A stretch of DNA of 64,000 nt, from contig JAMDDV010000014.1 of assembly GCA_023488455.1 (NCBI GenBank), positions 15,028-79,027 on the forward strand, in the 5' to 3' direction. The stretch's first letter is position 1; every line of letters begins with the position of its first letter. The notes under the pieces were generated by a model. That model saw only the letters and a list, made by a program, of their open reading frames with translations, did not search any database and was not told the DNA's origin. The stretch is from Actinomycetota bacterium. Its GTDB lineage: Bacteria > Actinomycetota > Humimicrobiia > Hakubellales > JAMDDV01. This document shows, piece after piece, positions 27,977 to 36,971 of this stretch. The position numbers were made by a program, and so were the translations under genes.

Positions 27977-29050
27977 TTACTCCCAATTCAGTGGATATCT
28001 TCCATATTTTCTGATTGCGTCATAAAATGTGCGAACATTTTCAAGTGGAACTCCTTCATGCATTTCTGTGCTAGTTCCAAGAAACAAACCGGAGTACTTC
28101 CCTATCTCCTTTATAATTTTGCGGACCTCATTTTCAATTTGTTCCGGTGTTCCAAACGGCAACAGTTCAGAAACATCCACTCCGCCAAATAACAAGAGCT
28201 TAGGATATCTATGTCTTAAATCAATAAGATTCATTCCAGCAGCAACCTCAATTGGGTTTAATCCGTCAATATTCAGTTCATTGACAAGATCGTCAAGAAT
28301 TAGATCAAGATTACCATCACTATGATACATGACCTTAATTCCATGTTTTTTTAAGGGTTCAATAATATATTTGGTTCTTGGTATGAATTCCTTTCTTAAA
28401 AAATCCAATGAGAATATCAAAGAAGTTTTGTAAGCAATATCATCACCAATAAAGAATATGAGCCCAAGCTCATTTTCTGCATAAGCCTTTGCCACTGTGA
28501 AAGCCCAATCGGCAAAAAGATCTAACAGGTAACTAACAATATCGGGAGCATCGAATATGGCTTCACAAAAAAGCTGTAGGTCTGAATACATAAATGCGTT
28601 AGTAACACATCCCTCAACGGCTCCAATATACATTACCTCTGGAGCAAATGCATCCCTTACTTTCCTAAAACCCTTAACGTAGTTCTTATAAAGTTGATCC
28701 TTGTTAAAGGATCTTGGTAGATTCTTTTTTAAACCTTTTATATCGTTAAATGGCCTCTTTGAAATCCAATATGTCCCAGATGAAGCTTCAACGCCCCATT
28801 TATTTTTGTCCACGCCCATATAGTGGTCCCACTCATTAATTATGGCCTGAACCCAATTCTCATCAAAATCAACATGAAACCTAGTCATATCTATTCCAAA
28901 TTCTTTGTAGGTATTTACAGCCCTACAAAGCTGATTGCCCCTGCCACCATAAAGCTCATATAGCAATGGGTTGTTGAGAAGATCATATATCGGAATCCTA
29001 TCGGGTTCTTTAAATTCCAAAGTGGTTGTAATTCTATCGAAAGTATTCAT
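27977..29050 (-). CDS. URO-D-fold protein (HSDG variant)
   Basis: The 357-residue protein starts with FDRITTTLEFKEPDRIPIYD, a classic URO-D beginning, and has FIGDDIAYKTSLIFS and NPIEVAAGMNLIDLRHRYP. The zinc position reads YHSDGNLDLILDDL, lacking the Cys as in the protein at 18179. It is the first gene of the long minus-strand run and faces the divergent ROK regulator gene across 149 nt. The regulator probably controls it. Confidence 0.73.
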   Translation of the reverse strand: MNTFDRITTTLEFKEPDRIPIYDLLNNPLLYELYGGRGNQLCRAVNTYKEFGIDMTRFHVDFDENWVQAIINEWDHYMGVDKNKWGVEASSGTYWISKRPFNDIKGLKKNLPRSFNKDQLYKNYVKGFRKVRDAFAPEVMYIGAVEGCVTNAFMYSDLQLFCEAIFDAPDIVSYLLDLFADWAFTVAKAYAENELGLIFFIGDDIAYKTSLIFSLDFLRKEFIPRTKYIIEPLKKHGIKVMYHSDGNLDLILDDLVNELNIDGLNPIEVAAGMNLIDLRHRYPKLLLFGGVDVSELLPFGTPEQIENEVRKIIKEIGKYSGLFLGTSTEMHEGVPLENVRTFYDAIRKYGRYPLNWE

Positions 29051-29086
29051 ATTATTTTAATTACTGGTTGAAAACTAATTTAAAAT

Positions 29087-29114
29087 TGAAAAATTATTAA
29101 AATGATTGTAATAT
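29087..29114 (+). promoter_or_regulatory. Candidate sigma-70-type promoter for the ROK regulator
   Basis: TTGAAA at 29087-29092 and TAATAT at 29109-29114 are separated by 16 nt and lie about 85 nt before the ROK start. The surroundings are strongly AT-rich, so chance matches are likely. CAATAT and ATATTG half-sites further downstream (around 29132-29162) could be a regulator site. Confidence 0.35.
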
Positions 29115-29199
29115 TAACTAACAAAGAAATCAATATATACATAATGATATTTGAAAATATTGATATAAAATTTATAAAACTAAAGAGAAAGTGCTAATT

Positions 29200-30417
29200 A
29201 TGGCTATAAAATCACATACCCCGCAAAGTTTGATGAAAAAAAGAAATCTACAAATATTGCTTGAGTCTATTCGAAACAATGTGCCAATATCACGTGCAGA
29301 TCTTGAAAAAGTGACCGGTCTGGCAAGACCCACAATATCAGCATTAGTTTCCGAGTTAATCTCAGCAGATTTAGTTACAGAAATAGGATATGGCAATTCA
29401 AGGGGTGGAAAGAAACCGATCCTGTTAGAGTTCAACAAAGATTTTGGTTTTATCACAGCTCTTGATTTAGGAGCTGTTAAATACATTGCAGCCCTTCTTG
29501 ACTTAAACGGCAATATCTTGGATGAAAAGAGAGTTGACCTTGAAAACGAACTGTGGGCTAAAGAAATTCTCGATAGCGCCATGTCAACTTTAAAAAAAAT
29601 GATATCTGATTATGGACTTTCTGATAAAAGATTGATCGGGATCGGGGTTGCATCACCTGGCGCAATAAACCCAAACACCGGAGCAATCTCCATTGCCCCA
29701 AACATAAAAGGATTGGATGAAATAGATGTAAGAGGAACAGTCAAAAAAAGCTTTGATGCTCCTGTATTCATAGACAGTTCATTTAAACTTGCCGCTCTTG
29801 GCGAGAAAAGTCAGGAGTACGCAAAAAATTCCAAAGTTCTGATGTATGTGGATTATGGTATTGGAATTGGACTTGGGATCATTATAGATAATAAAATTTT
29901 CAGAGGTGCAACGTACGCCGGGGGTGAAATTGGATACTTATATATACCAGGGGAACCTGACCCCGTAGACATGGCTGATCCCAAGAAATTTGGTTACTTT
30001 GAGAATACGACATCTGGATTGGCTTATGCAAAATTAGCACAAGAGAAAATCAAGACAGGAATAAAATCCATTATGCTAGATGAAGTTGAAGGAAATCTCA
30101 AAAAAATTTCAGCAAAAACGGTATTTGATTGCGCAAAAAAGGGCGATCTGCTTGCTAATGAGATTATTGATCAAATATTACCACGATTTGCAATTGGAAT
30201 TGCAAATGCAGTTATCTTATTCAACCCGGACCTTTTAATTATTGGCGGTGGAATATCAAGAGCAGGAGAGATCCTATTAGAACCATTAAAAAAAGAAATT
30301 TCAAAACTTGTGCCCATTACACCACAAATAATGATAACAAAAATTGAAGATAGAGCACCTCTTATCGGTGCATGGGATATTGTAAACAGAAATATAGATC
30401 TGATATCTTTTGTTTAA
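29200..30417 (+). CDS. ROK-family transcriptional regulator (NagC/XylR-like)
   Basis: The protein joins an N-terminal winged-helix domain (residues 10-70; SRADLEKVTGLARPTISALVSEL is the recognition helix) to a ROK sugar-kinase-like domain. ROK motif GIGVASPGAINPNTG is present, but the catalytic Asp region (usually NDANxxA) reads FIDSSFKLAALGE, and the Cys-rich zinc motif is replaced by YIPGEPDPVDM. It should therefore bind a sugar ligand without phosphorylating it. The ATG at 29200 is preferred to a GTG at 29191. It is divergent from the URO-D gene at 27977, suggesting that it controls the 13.6-29 kb cluster. Confidence 0.9.
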   Translation: MAIKSHTPQSLMKKRNLQILLESIRNNVPISRADLEKVTGLARPTISALVSELISADLVTEIGYGNSRGGKKPILLEFNKDFGFITALDLGAVKYIAALLDLNGNILDEKRVDLENELWAKEILDSAMSTLKKMISDYGLSDKRLIGIGVASPGAINPNTGAISIAPNIKGLDEIDVRGTVKKSFDAPVFIDSSFKLAALGEKSQEYAKNSKVLMYVDYGIGIGLGIIIDNKIFRGATYAGGEIGYLYIPGEPDPVDMADPKKFGYFENTTSGLAYAKLAQEKIKTGIKSIMLDEVEGNLKKISAKTVFDCAKKGDLLANEIIDQILPRFAIGIANAVILFNPDLLIIGGGISRAGEILLEPLKKEISKLVPITPQIMITKIEDRAPLIGAWDIVNRNIDLISFV

Positions 30418-30494
30418 AATCCTAAATTGCTAATTAATATTAGACACTTTAACCCATCCTCTAGAATTAACAAGGTCTGGAGGACTGCGGAATT

Positions 30495-31778
30495 TTATAA
30501 TGATTGAATTTTTTTATTTAAATTTATCAAATTAAATGCTCTGAAGTACTTGTCCATACTTTCTTCTATTTTTAATAATACCCAATTTTCAGCATCTATG
30601 CCTTCTAATTCTAAATTTTTGTAAAGTTGGGTCTGCGCACATATCACTTTGGGATTTGCCCATACATAGCGGCTGGAGGTTTTAAGAAGCCACTCTTTTC
30701 TATCACTGCTGAGTGAATCAAAATCGTTTTCTCCAGGTAAAAGCCATTTTCGCCACCTGTTTGAGTCCAGCACCTCTTGAGTAAGAATCTTTTTGAAGTT
30801 CGATCTACATGCAATTCTATTATTTTCATACAGTTTTTCTTCAATCTGCCAGAGCTCTAATAATGCATCGTATTCGTATATGGTAAATTCTGGTCCTACA
30901 TTTGCTGCACCCATTCCGCTTTTAGGGTAATCTTCAGGATTGGAAACAAAGTCGGTATAATGGCCTTTAATATATGAGCCATAATCTTTTGCGATATCTA
31001 CTATTATTTCTGCAGTTGGCGAGTCAAATGTAGTGGTGTGGAGATCGGTTCCCACCTTTCCCACAATAAATATTGGCCAGATATAGCCCAACTGTTTATC
31101 TGTCAATTTATCTTTTAAGAGTGCCGGGAGTCTCTTAAATACGCTGATATCAGCCAGACCACCGTGAACTTCTTCTGTCCCAATCTCATACGATATCGGT
31201 TTTATTTTTTTATTATTTCGAAAATTCTCAACATGTGCTATTAACTCGACTGTCCTTTCAACAACCGTTTCTATCTTTATATTCTTCTCATAAATATCAA
31301 CGGTCGCATCGATGTGCAGCAGATCATAACCTGCCAAAAGTGCGGCTTCAAATGACCTCTTAGCCCATTCCATACAACGATCGAGCTTCCATCTCTCTAT
31401 TGTCTGAAGATCCTTTACCCAAGGGCCTCCATGATCGACTGCAACTATTATTGGTCCCTCATAACCAATTCTGTATGACTCTTCCTTTATCTTTCTTATG
31501 AGGTCATCTTGGGTCCAGCCTGTATAGCCGCCGTCTATATCAACTTGATTTAGTGTTGCAGCAAACTTTATGGGTGCATCTGCTCTTTTTGCAGCACGCA
31601 GAGCTGCTTTAAGCACGTTAAGAGAATTTGGACATACTGCAAAAAGTGTATGGCTAAAACCTTCTTTTTTAGAAATTTCCTGGATTTTGCTTAAAAGGTA
31701 ATCTAGTATGGGTATGCCCATACCTCCGGATTTTCTTCTTATCTGGCTATTATCAATACTTTGTCCTATTTCCATCAT
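30495..31778 (-). CDS. GatZ/KbaZ-like protein (tagatose-bisphosphate aldolase accessory family)
   Basis: GatZ/KbaZ proteins support the class II tagatose-1,6-bisphosphate aldolase GatY/KbaY, and relatives act as sugar-phosphate or uronate epimerases. The 427-residue protein has the family pattern FAVCPNSLNVLKAALRAAKR, AATLNQVDIDGGYTGWTQDD, VAVDHGGPWVKD, LLHIDATVD and YEIGTEEVHGG. No GatY/KbaY partner is in the window, so it may act alone, for example as an epimerase. GAGAGGG precedes the ATG at 31778. It is convergent with the ROK gene. Confidence 0.8.
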   Translation of the reverse strand: MMEIGQSIDNSQIRRKSGGMGIPILDYLLSKIQEISKKEGFSHTLFAVCPNSLNVLKAALRAAKRADAPIKFAATLNQVDIDGGYTGWTQDDLIRKIKEESYRIGYEGPIIVAVDHGGPWVKDLQTIERWKLDRCMEWAKRSFEAALLAGYDLLHIDATVDIYEKNIKIETVVERTVELIAHVENFRNNKKIKPISYEIGTEEVHGGLADISVFKRLPALLKDKLTDKQLGYIWPIFIVGKVGTDLHTTTFDSPTAEIIVDIAKDYGSYIKGHYTDFVSNPEDYPKSGMGAANVGPEFTIYEYDALLELWQIEEKLYENNRIACRSNFKKILTQEVLDSNRWRKWLLPGENDFDSLSSDRKEWLLKTSSRYVWANPKVICAQTQLYKNLELEGIDAENWVLLKIEESMDKYFRAFNLINLNKKIQSL

Positions 31779-31914
31779 TCAGCACCCTCTCACATTTTCT
31801 AGACTCTATGCTTTATAGACACATTTACTACCTTCTAATTTCAGTAGAGTGTCTTAACTTTTTGTGCAATGCAAGTGGGTTCACCCCAAAATTATGCTTA
31901 TTCTCTGCCTGAAA

Positions 31915-33099
31915 CTAAATGATATTCAGCTCACGATGCTTCTCAAGGATTCTGTCAGCTAACCCATCAAGCGCTTTATAGTCGGTTTCCTTTGGAATCC
32001 CTTTCGCAATGACAGGCTCTAACCACTCTGCCTTTAAATTGGCAAGCATGCCGGTCAGGTTCTCAACCATCTTACTGCCCCAACCATACGAACCAATTAT
32101 TGAGATGAACTTGGTCTTAGGACGCAGGATATTGGTGATATAAGCTGCATATACAGCAGCAGGGTGAGCACCGACCAGCACCGTAGGTGAGCCAATTACA
32201 ACTGTTGCTGCATCAACAAGTTCCATTGCCAGCTCACCGATATCGGAATTTATAAGACTGAACTTCCTGACACCAATTTTGCGTTTGATCAATGCATCGA
32301 CGAAATAATCTACCATCGCCTTCGTGCTGTGATGCATTGATACGTAGGGAATGATCACCCTGTTTGTAACCTTATCGGAGACCCAGTCCCTGTAAGCATC
32401 AATAATAGATTCAGGCTTGTTGTACAGAGGTCCATGGCTTGGAGCAGCGATCTCTACCTTCAAACTTTTCAACTTCTCAAGGTGCGCCACTATGCTTGTC
32501 CGAAATGGCATCATTATCTCAGCATAATAGCGCTTGGCAGCTCTATACACATCATCATAATTGCTTACGAAGAGATCGCTGGTGGCCAGGTGTGATCCTA
32601 AAAAATCACAGGTAAACAATATCTTTTCATCCTCCAGATACGTGAACATCGTCTCTGGCCAGTGCACCCACGGGGCGTAGATGAATTCAAGAGTTATATT
32701 CCCAAGAGAAACTTTCTCGCGGTCAACCACAGTAATGAACTTCTCATCAGGAATTAACAGCAGATTCATAAGCATGTCTTTACACTTTGGATTCGTCAGT
32801 ATTTTCGCAGCAGAAAAATTCGCAAGCACATCCGGAATCGAACCAGAGTGATCCTGCTCAGCATGGTTTACGATGATGAAATCAATTTTATCCACTCCCA
32901 GTTCTTTTAAATTTCCAAAAAACTCATCGATCTTTGATGGATCAACGGTATCTATCAAGGCAGTTTTTTCGCTTCCCTTCACAAGATAGGAGTTATAACT
33001 GGTACCGTCTGGCAGCAGAATCAATTCATCGAATAACCTTCGGTCCCAGTCAATAGAACCTACCCAGTAAACATCTGGTCTTATCTCTCGAACAGACAT
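31915..33099 (-). CDS. fprA: A-type flavoprotein, flavodiiron protein
   Basis: Flavodiiron proteins reduce oxygen or nitric oxide to protect anaerobes. The N-terminal metallo-beta-lactamase domain (residues 1-250) has the diiron ligands in NHAEQDHSGSIP, the later CDFLGSH and APSHGPLY. The C-terminal flavodoxin domain (255-390) binds FMN (VIGSPTVLVGAHPAA, GSYGWGSK). The length of 394 residues is normal. Its ATG overlaps the stop of the rubredoxin gene as TAATG, with GGAGG just upstream, so both are translated together. The pair matches the known hrb-fprA arrangement of acetogens. Confidence 0.95.
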   Translation of the reverse strand: MSVREIRPDVYWVGSIDWDRRLFDELILLPDGTSYNSYLVKGSEKTALIDTVDPSKIDEFFGNLKELGVDKIDFIIVNHAEQDHSGSIPDVLANFSAAKILTNPKCKDMLMNLLLIPDEKFITVVDREKVSLGNITLEFIYAPWVHWPETMFTYLEDEKILFTCDFLGSHLATSDLFVSNYDDVYRAAKRYYAEIMMPFRTSIVAHLEKLKSLKVEIAAPSHGPLYNKPESIIDAYRDWVSDKVTNRVIIPYVSMHHSTKAMVDYFVDALIKRKIGVRKFSLINSDIGELAMELVDAATVVIGSPTVLVGAHPAAVYAAYITNILRPKTKFISIIGSYGWGSKMVENLTGMLANLKAEWLEPVIAKGIPKETDYKALDGLADRILEKHRELNII

Positions 33100-33788
33100 T
33101 AGCCCTCCTTTTCAAACTGATCTTTGCTTGCACCACACACAGGACACACCCAGTCATCGGGCAACTCCTCAAAAGGAGTACCGGGTTTTACGCCCGAATC
33201 AGGATCGCCCTTCTCTGGGTCATAAACGTAACCGCAGACGCTGCATTTATACCTTTGCATTCCAGTTTTAGCTGGTTCAACCTCAGGTTTTATATAGGTT
33301 GGGGCAGTTTTTGGAGATGCCCCTCCCTTTATCTGGTGATAGTAAGCATAGGTCATGGGTTCATCATCACTCAATACCTCCGCCTCCACAATATTGCCAA
33401 CATACAGAGTATGCGTATCGACATCCATGCTGTTGGTAACTTTGGCCTCCAGGTAGCCAACAGCATTGTCGAGCACTATAGGCGAACTGGTCGAACCTAT
33501 TTTATATTTTACATCCTTGAATTTATCCAGGTCCCGGCCACCCCTAAAACCAAATAGTCCGATGAAATTGAGCGGAGTATCGATGGAGAGTATTGACACA
33601 GAAAACGCCTTGCTCTCATTAATGCACTCACATGTCAAGTTTTGCTTGTTTATGCAAACTGCTATTGCAGGAGGTTCTGATGTCACCTGGAAGACGGTAT
33701 TTGCAATCTGCCCATTTAACTTATCGCCTTTCCTTGAACTGACGACATACATACCATAACTTATTTTATACAGCGTCTTAGGATTCAC
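33099..33788 (-). CDS. hrb: Flavin reductase-rubredoxin fusion (high-molecular-weight rubredoxin)
   Basis: Hrb passes electrons from NAD(P)H through FMN and a rubredoxin centre to FprA. The flavin-reductase domain occupies residues 1-160 ([29 protein letters not shown]) and a rubredoxin domain the last 55 residues, with both CxxCG pairs ([10 protein letters not shown] and [11 protein letters not shown]). The start is a GTG at 33788, chosen because GGAGAG lies at good spacing; an open reading to 33827 would start at a TTG without a site. It is transcribed with fprA and divergent from the mutarotase-like gene. Confidence 0.92.
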   Translation of the reverse strand: MNPKTLYKISYGMYVVSSRKGDKLNGQIANTVFQVTSEPPAIAVCINKQNLTCECINESKAFSVSILSIDTPLNFIGLFGFRGGRDLDKFKDVKYKIGSTSSPIVLDNAVGYLEAKVTNSMDVDTHTLYVGNIVEAEVLSDDEPMTYAYYHQIKGGASPKTAPTYIKPEVEPAKTGMQRYKCSVCGYVYDPEKGDPDSGVKPGTPFEELPDDWVCPVCGASKDQFEKEG

Positions 33789-33936
33789 AGCATCTCTCCT
33801 TCTGACTTTAGATATTTCAAACCGCAACTACATTCTCTTGCTTGAACAAATATAGACCTTTATTGTATCTTAATAAATTGATGAGTTCATTTTAATTCCT
33901 CGATATTATTTAAAAACCAATACCATGGAGGTATCA

Positions 33937-34257
33937 ATGAGCAGGGTGGGATTTCTATTCAGGATCAAACCAGAGCTAAAGGACGAGTACAAGAAAGCAC
34001 ACGATGAAATTTGGTCGGAAATGATCTCGGAGATGAGACGGGTTGGACTGAGGAACTATTCAATATTCTTCAGAAAAGATGGGCTACTTTTTGCTTACCT
34101 TGAGACAGATGACTTTGATAAAGCCATGTCTGAATTCTCCAAGACCGAGGCCAACGAACGATGGCAGAAATACATGGAAAAATACTTTGTAAAGGAGGAT
34201 AAATCAATCCTCGGGCCAGAAACCGAGATGCTCGAAGAAGTATTCCACATGGATTAG
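33937..34257 (+). CDS. L-rhamnose mutarotase-family protein (RhaM/DUF718)
   Basis: RhaM interconverts alpha and beta L-rhamnose. The 106-residue protein has the dimeric alpha/beta-barrel pattern: RVGFLFRIKPELKDEYKKAH, the NYSIFFRKDGLLFAYLETDDF core and WQKYMEKYF. The His of the first helix (KAHDEIW) and the Tyr of NYS match residues conserved in the family. The ATG at 33937 is used because GGAGG lies upstream. Unlike E. coli it is not in a rhamnose operon: it is first in a run with a corrinoid protein and an MttB protein, 49 nt ahead. The actual substrate may thus be a different or methylated sugar. Confidence 0.82.
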   Translation: MSRVGFLFRIKPELKDEYKKAHDEIWSEMISEMRRVGLRNYSIFFRKDGLLFAYLETDDFDKAMSEFSKTEANERWQKYMEKYFVKEDKSILGPETEMLEEVFHMD

Positions 34258-34306
34258 CTTGTGACACGATTAACTGCTTAAAAGCAAGACGGGAGAGAAT
34301 GGATAA

Positions 34307-34954
34307 GTGGGAAGCGAGATCTTAAACCAATTAAAGAAGATGGTCATGGACTTCGATATCGATAATGCTGAGAACCTGGCAAAGGAAGCACTAACGCAGA
34401 GAACTGACCCATTAAGGTGCGCAGAAGCCCTGACCGATGGCATAAAGGAGATAGGAGAAGGATTTGAAAAAGGAGACCTGTTTTTGCCCGACCTGGTAGC
34501 AGCATCAGAAGTATTGAAGAGAGCCTTTCCAGTGATCAATGATGCAATCCTCAAAAAAGGCGAGAAGACGAAATCGCTTGGCAAGGTCGTCATTGGGACA
34601 GTCTCTGGTGACATTCACAGCATCGGAAAGGAAATGGTGGGCACGCTCCTTTTCGCCTCAGGTTTTGAGGTGATCGATTTGGGGGTGAACGTGGGAAGCG
34701 AGACATTCATAGAAGCAATCAAGAAAAATAAAGCTAATGTCCTTGCGATGTCAGCCCTTCTGACCACGACAGCCATGGAACAGAAGAACGTGATAGAAAA
34801 GCTAAAGAAAGAGGGTTTGAGGGAAAGCGTCAAGATAATTGTTGGAGGAGCTCCCATTAACAAGGAGTTCGCGGACAGCATCGGTGCTGACGGATACGGT
34901 GCCACAGCAATTGACGGCGTGGCGATAGTAAAAGAGTTACTGAGTGTTGGATAA
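34307..34954 (+). CDS. Corrinoid methyltransferase protein (MttC/MtbC-like)
   Basis: This is the cobalamin-carrying protein of a three-component methyltransferase system. The 215-residue protein has an N-terminal helical cap (residues 1-85, GFEKGDLFLPDLVAASE) and a C-terminal B12-binding domain with the axial-ligand motif GDIHSIGKEMV, plus SALLTT and GGAPI. All motifs for base-off binding with His as lower ligand are present. The start is GTG at 34307. An MttB gene follows 10 nt later. This is the only corrinoid protein in the window, so it may serve all three MttB proteins. Confidence 0.93.
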   Translation: MGSEILNQLKKMVMDFDIDNAENLAKEALTQRTDPLRCAEALTDGIKEIGEGFEKGDLFLPDLVAASEVLKRAFPVINDAILKKGEKTKSLGKVVIGTVSGDIHSIGKEMVGTLLFASGFEVIDLGVNVGSETFIEAIKKNKANVLAMSALLTTTAMEQKNVIEKLKKEGLRESVKIIVGGAPINKEFADSIGADGYGATAIDGVAIVKELLSVG

Positions 34955-34964
34955 GGGAGACAAA

Positions 34965-36416
34965 ATGAGAAGAGGATTCACTCGAAATATACCTCCCGTA
35001 AAGGTACTTACGGATTCACAGGTCGAAGCGATCCATCGAGCGACGTTGGATGTGCTTGAGGAAACCGGCTGCAGATTTGAGAGCAAAAGGGCATTGCAGC
35101 TTTTTGAAAAAAACGGCTGCATAGTTGACTATGAAGACTACATGGTAAGAATTCCTTCCTACCTGGTCGAAGAATGCACAAGAATAACCCCAAACAGCTT
35201 CCTGGTCAGGGCGAGGAATCCAAAAAACAACCTAATGATGGGAGGAAATAACTTATACTACATGTCATCTGCTGGCGCCAGGATCTGTGATCCTTACAGC
35301 GGTGAGGCTCGCATGGCAACCATGGAGGAGAACGACCAGGCAGTTTTAATATCTGATGCTCTTGACAGCCTTGACTGTTTTCCTTCTTACACCCCTTATT
35401 TTGAAATAGAAGGTGTTGAACCGGTAATGCTCTGCCCCACAAGCTGTGCAAGCAGGCTGAGGTTCTCCTCCAAGGTTTCAAGAGGTGCACAACCCACAGA
35501 GACGTACATATGGGAGACACAGCTAGCACAGGCAGTTGGAGCGCAACTTTTTGGAAACATGGAAGCTGCCCCACCTCTCTCCTATCCAGAAGATGCCATA
35601 AACGCTGGATGGGGATACGCAGAAGCCGGGTTTCCAATCTACATCGCTGCTGGTGCAGTGATGGGCGGAACAGCCCCGGTCACGCTCGCTGGTTCAACCA
35701 TTAGCAACAGCGCTGAACTGCTCGCTGCGCTCGTATTCCTGCAGCTCGTGAAGCCTGGTATCGGGATCATCGCAAACGACTTCGTAACCCCAATGGACAT
35801 GAGGAGCGGTAACCTGTTCTTCGGTGCACTGGGTGCAAGCCTGCATCAGATGGCGTTCAACCAGATATGGAACGGCTTTTACAAAATTCCAACAAATAAT
35901 ACTGGCTCAGCATTCCCTAATTCAAAGATAATTGACTACCAGTGCGGGTACGAGAAGACACATCTCGCAATGGCATCCGCTCTATCCGGTGCAAACATGA
36001 TAGTCCTACACGGTGGGGTGAGCTCGGAGCTGGCATATCATCCACTACAGGCGATACTTGACGATGACATGGCACATATTGTTGGCAGGACGATAGAAGG
36101 ATTCGATGTCAACTACGAAACAATGGCACTTGAACTGATCAAGGAGGTTGGGCCTGTCCCTGGAACTTACCTTAACAAACCTCATACAAGAGAGCACTGG
36201 AAAAAAGAATACTTCGTACCAAAGTCATCCGACAGATTGATGTATCCGGACTGGCTCAAATCAGGCAAGAAAAAAGCGATCGACTACGCCAGGGAGAGAA
36301 TGGAATATATCCTTGCAAATCATAAGGTGGAACCGATCACTCCGCAGCAGGATAAGGAGCTTGATAGGATACTGCAGGAAGCAAGAAACTACTACAGGAA
36401 AAAAGGCCTGTTATAA
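34965..36416 (+). CDS. MttB-superfamily methyltransferase (non-pyrrolysine), third copy
   Basis: The 483-residue protein is the most canonical MttB-family member here. It opens with the IPPVKVLTDSQVEAIHRATLDVLEETGCRF pattern and has SAGARICDPYSGEARMATMEEND, the SALSGANMIVLHGG segment and a C-terminal EHWKKEYFVPKSSDR. No in-frame amber codon occurs, so it lacks pyrrolysine and is likely to be a quaternary-amine or other non-trimethylamine methyltransferase. The ATG at 34965 is preferred because AAGGGAG lies upstream; an open reading to 34944 lacks a site. It pairs with the corrinoid protein 10 nt upstream. Confidence 0.88.
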   Translation: MRRGFTRNIPPVKVLTDSQVEAIHRATLDVLEETGCRFESKRALQLFEKNGCIVDYEDYMVRIPSYLVEECTRITPNSFLVRARNPKNNLMMGGNNLYYMSSAGARICDPYSGEARMATMEENDQAVLISDALDSLDCFPSYTPYFEIEGVEPVMLCPTSCASRLRFSSKVSRGAQPTETYIWETQLAQAVGAQLFGNMEAAPPLSYPEDAINAGWGYAEAGFPIYIAAGAVMGGTAPVTLAGSTISNSAELLAALVFLQLVKPGIGIIANDFVTPMDMRSGNLFFGALGASLHQMAFNQIWNGFYKIPTNNTGSAFPNSKIIDYQCGYEKTHLAMASALSGANMIVLHGGVSSELAYHPLQAILDDDMAHIVGRTIEGFDVNYETMALELIKEVGPVPGTYLNKPHTREHWKKEYFVPKSSDRLMYPDWLKSGKKKAIDYARERMEYILANHKVEPITPQQDKELDRILQEARNYYRKKGLL

Positions 36417-36427
36417 GCTAAATTTAT

Positions 36428-36907
36428 TTAAACGTTTCTTTCCAGCAGCACGATATTTATACTGTATCCGAGCTTCTCGGCTTCACTTTTTATTACATTT
36501 CGTATCTTTGCAAAGTCAAAAGAATATTTATATTCCTTACCAAAGAGATTTGAGAGCTCGGTTATATTCCCCTCTCGCTCCTTTCCGCTAATCTTTGATA
36601 CTCCGGCTTTGAACCCAAATCCAGGACTCATATCATCACTAGAAGATAAACCTGCACCCGACTCCTTGAGGATTTCAAAGAAATTGACCACCTTATTCTC
36701 ATCGTTAACCCTTAGCCTTGCCCTGTACTTCAACGTCTTCCTCGACAGAAAAGCTTTCCGCTCAGCCACAATGAACTCAAGTGATAGGCTACCATCCTTC
36801 TCAGTCCTGAACTCTGCAGGGAAACTTTTGCTCACCTCTAAAATCTTTTCCTTAAGATCCAATTTAAACTCCTGATTAACTTTTAAAGACCATATTTTAC
36901 TTTTCAT
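36428..36907 (-). CDS. Hypothetical protein
   Basis: I do not recognise this 159-residue protein. It is charged, lacks membrane segments and alternates predicted strands and helices; the centre has a FFEILKESGAGLSSSDDMSPGFGFKAG loop and the C-terminal third a helix with an FAKIRNVIKSEAEKLGYSI ending. No clear ribosome-binding site precedes the ATG at 36907. It ends 11 nt from the end of the MttB gene (convergent) and is divergent from the small gene at 36972. Confidence 0.55.
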   Translation of the reverse strand: MKSKIWSLKVNQEFKLDLKEKILEVSKSFPAEFRTEKDGSLSLEFIVAERKAFLSRKTLKYRARLRVNDENKVVNFFEILKESGAGLSSSDDMSPGFGFKAGVSKISGKEREGNITELSNLFGKEYKYSFDFAKIRNVIKSEAEKLGYSINIVLLERNV

Positions 36908-36971
36908 AAGTCTACATGCAAAATAATTGCATATCCAATTATTTTAGCAAGGTGAGGTAAACCAAATTTTT

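Noticed and set aside
31818..31853. Imperfect hairpin between fprA and the GatZ-like gene
   Set aside because: The stem has an asymmetric internal loop and no T-tract, so I cannot call it a terminator.
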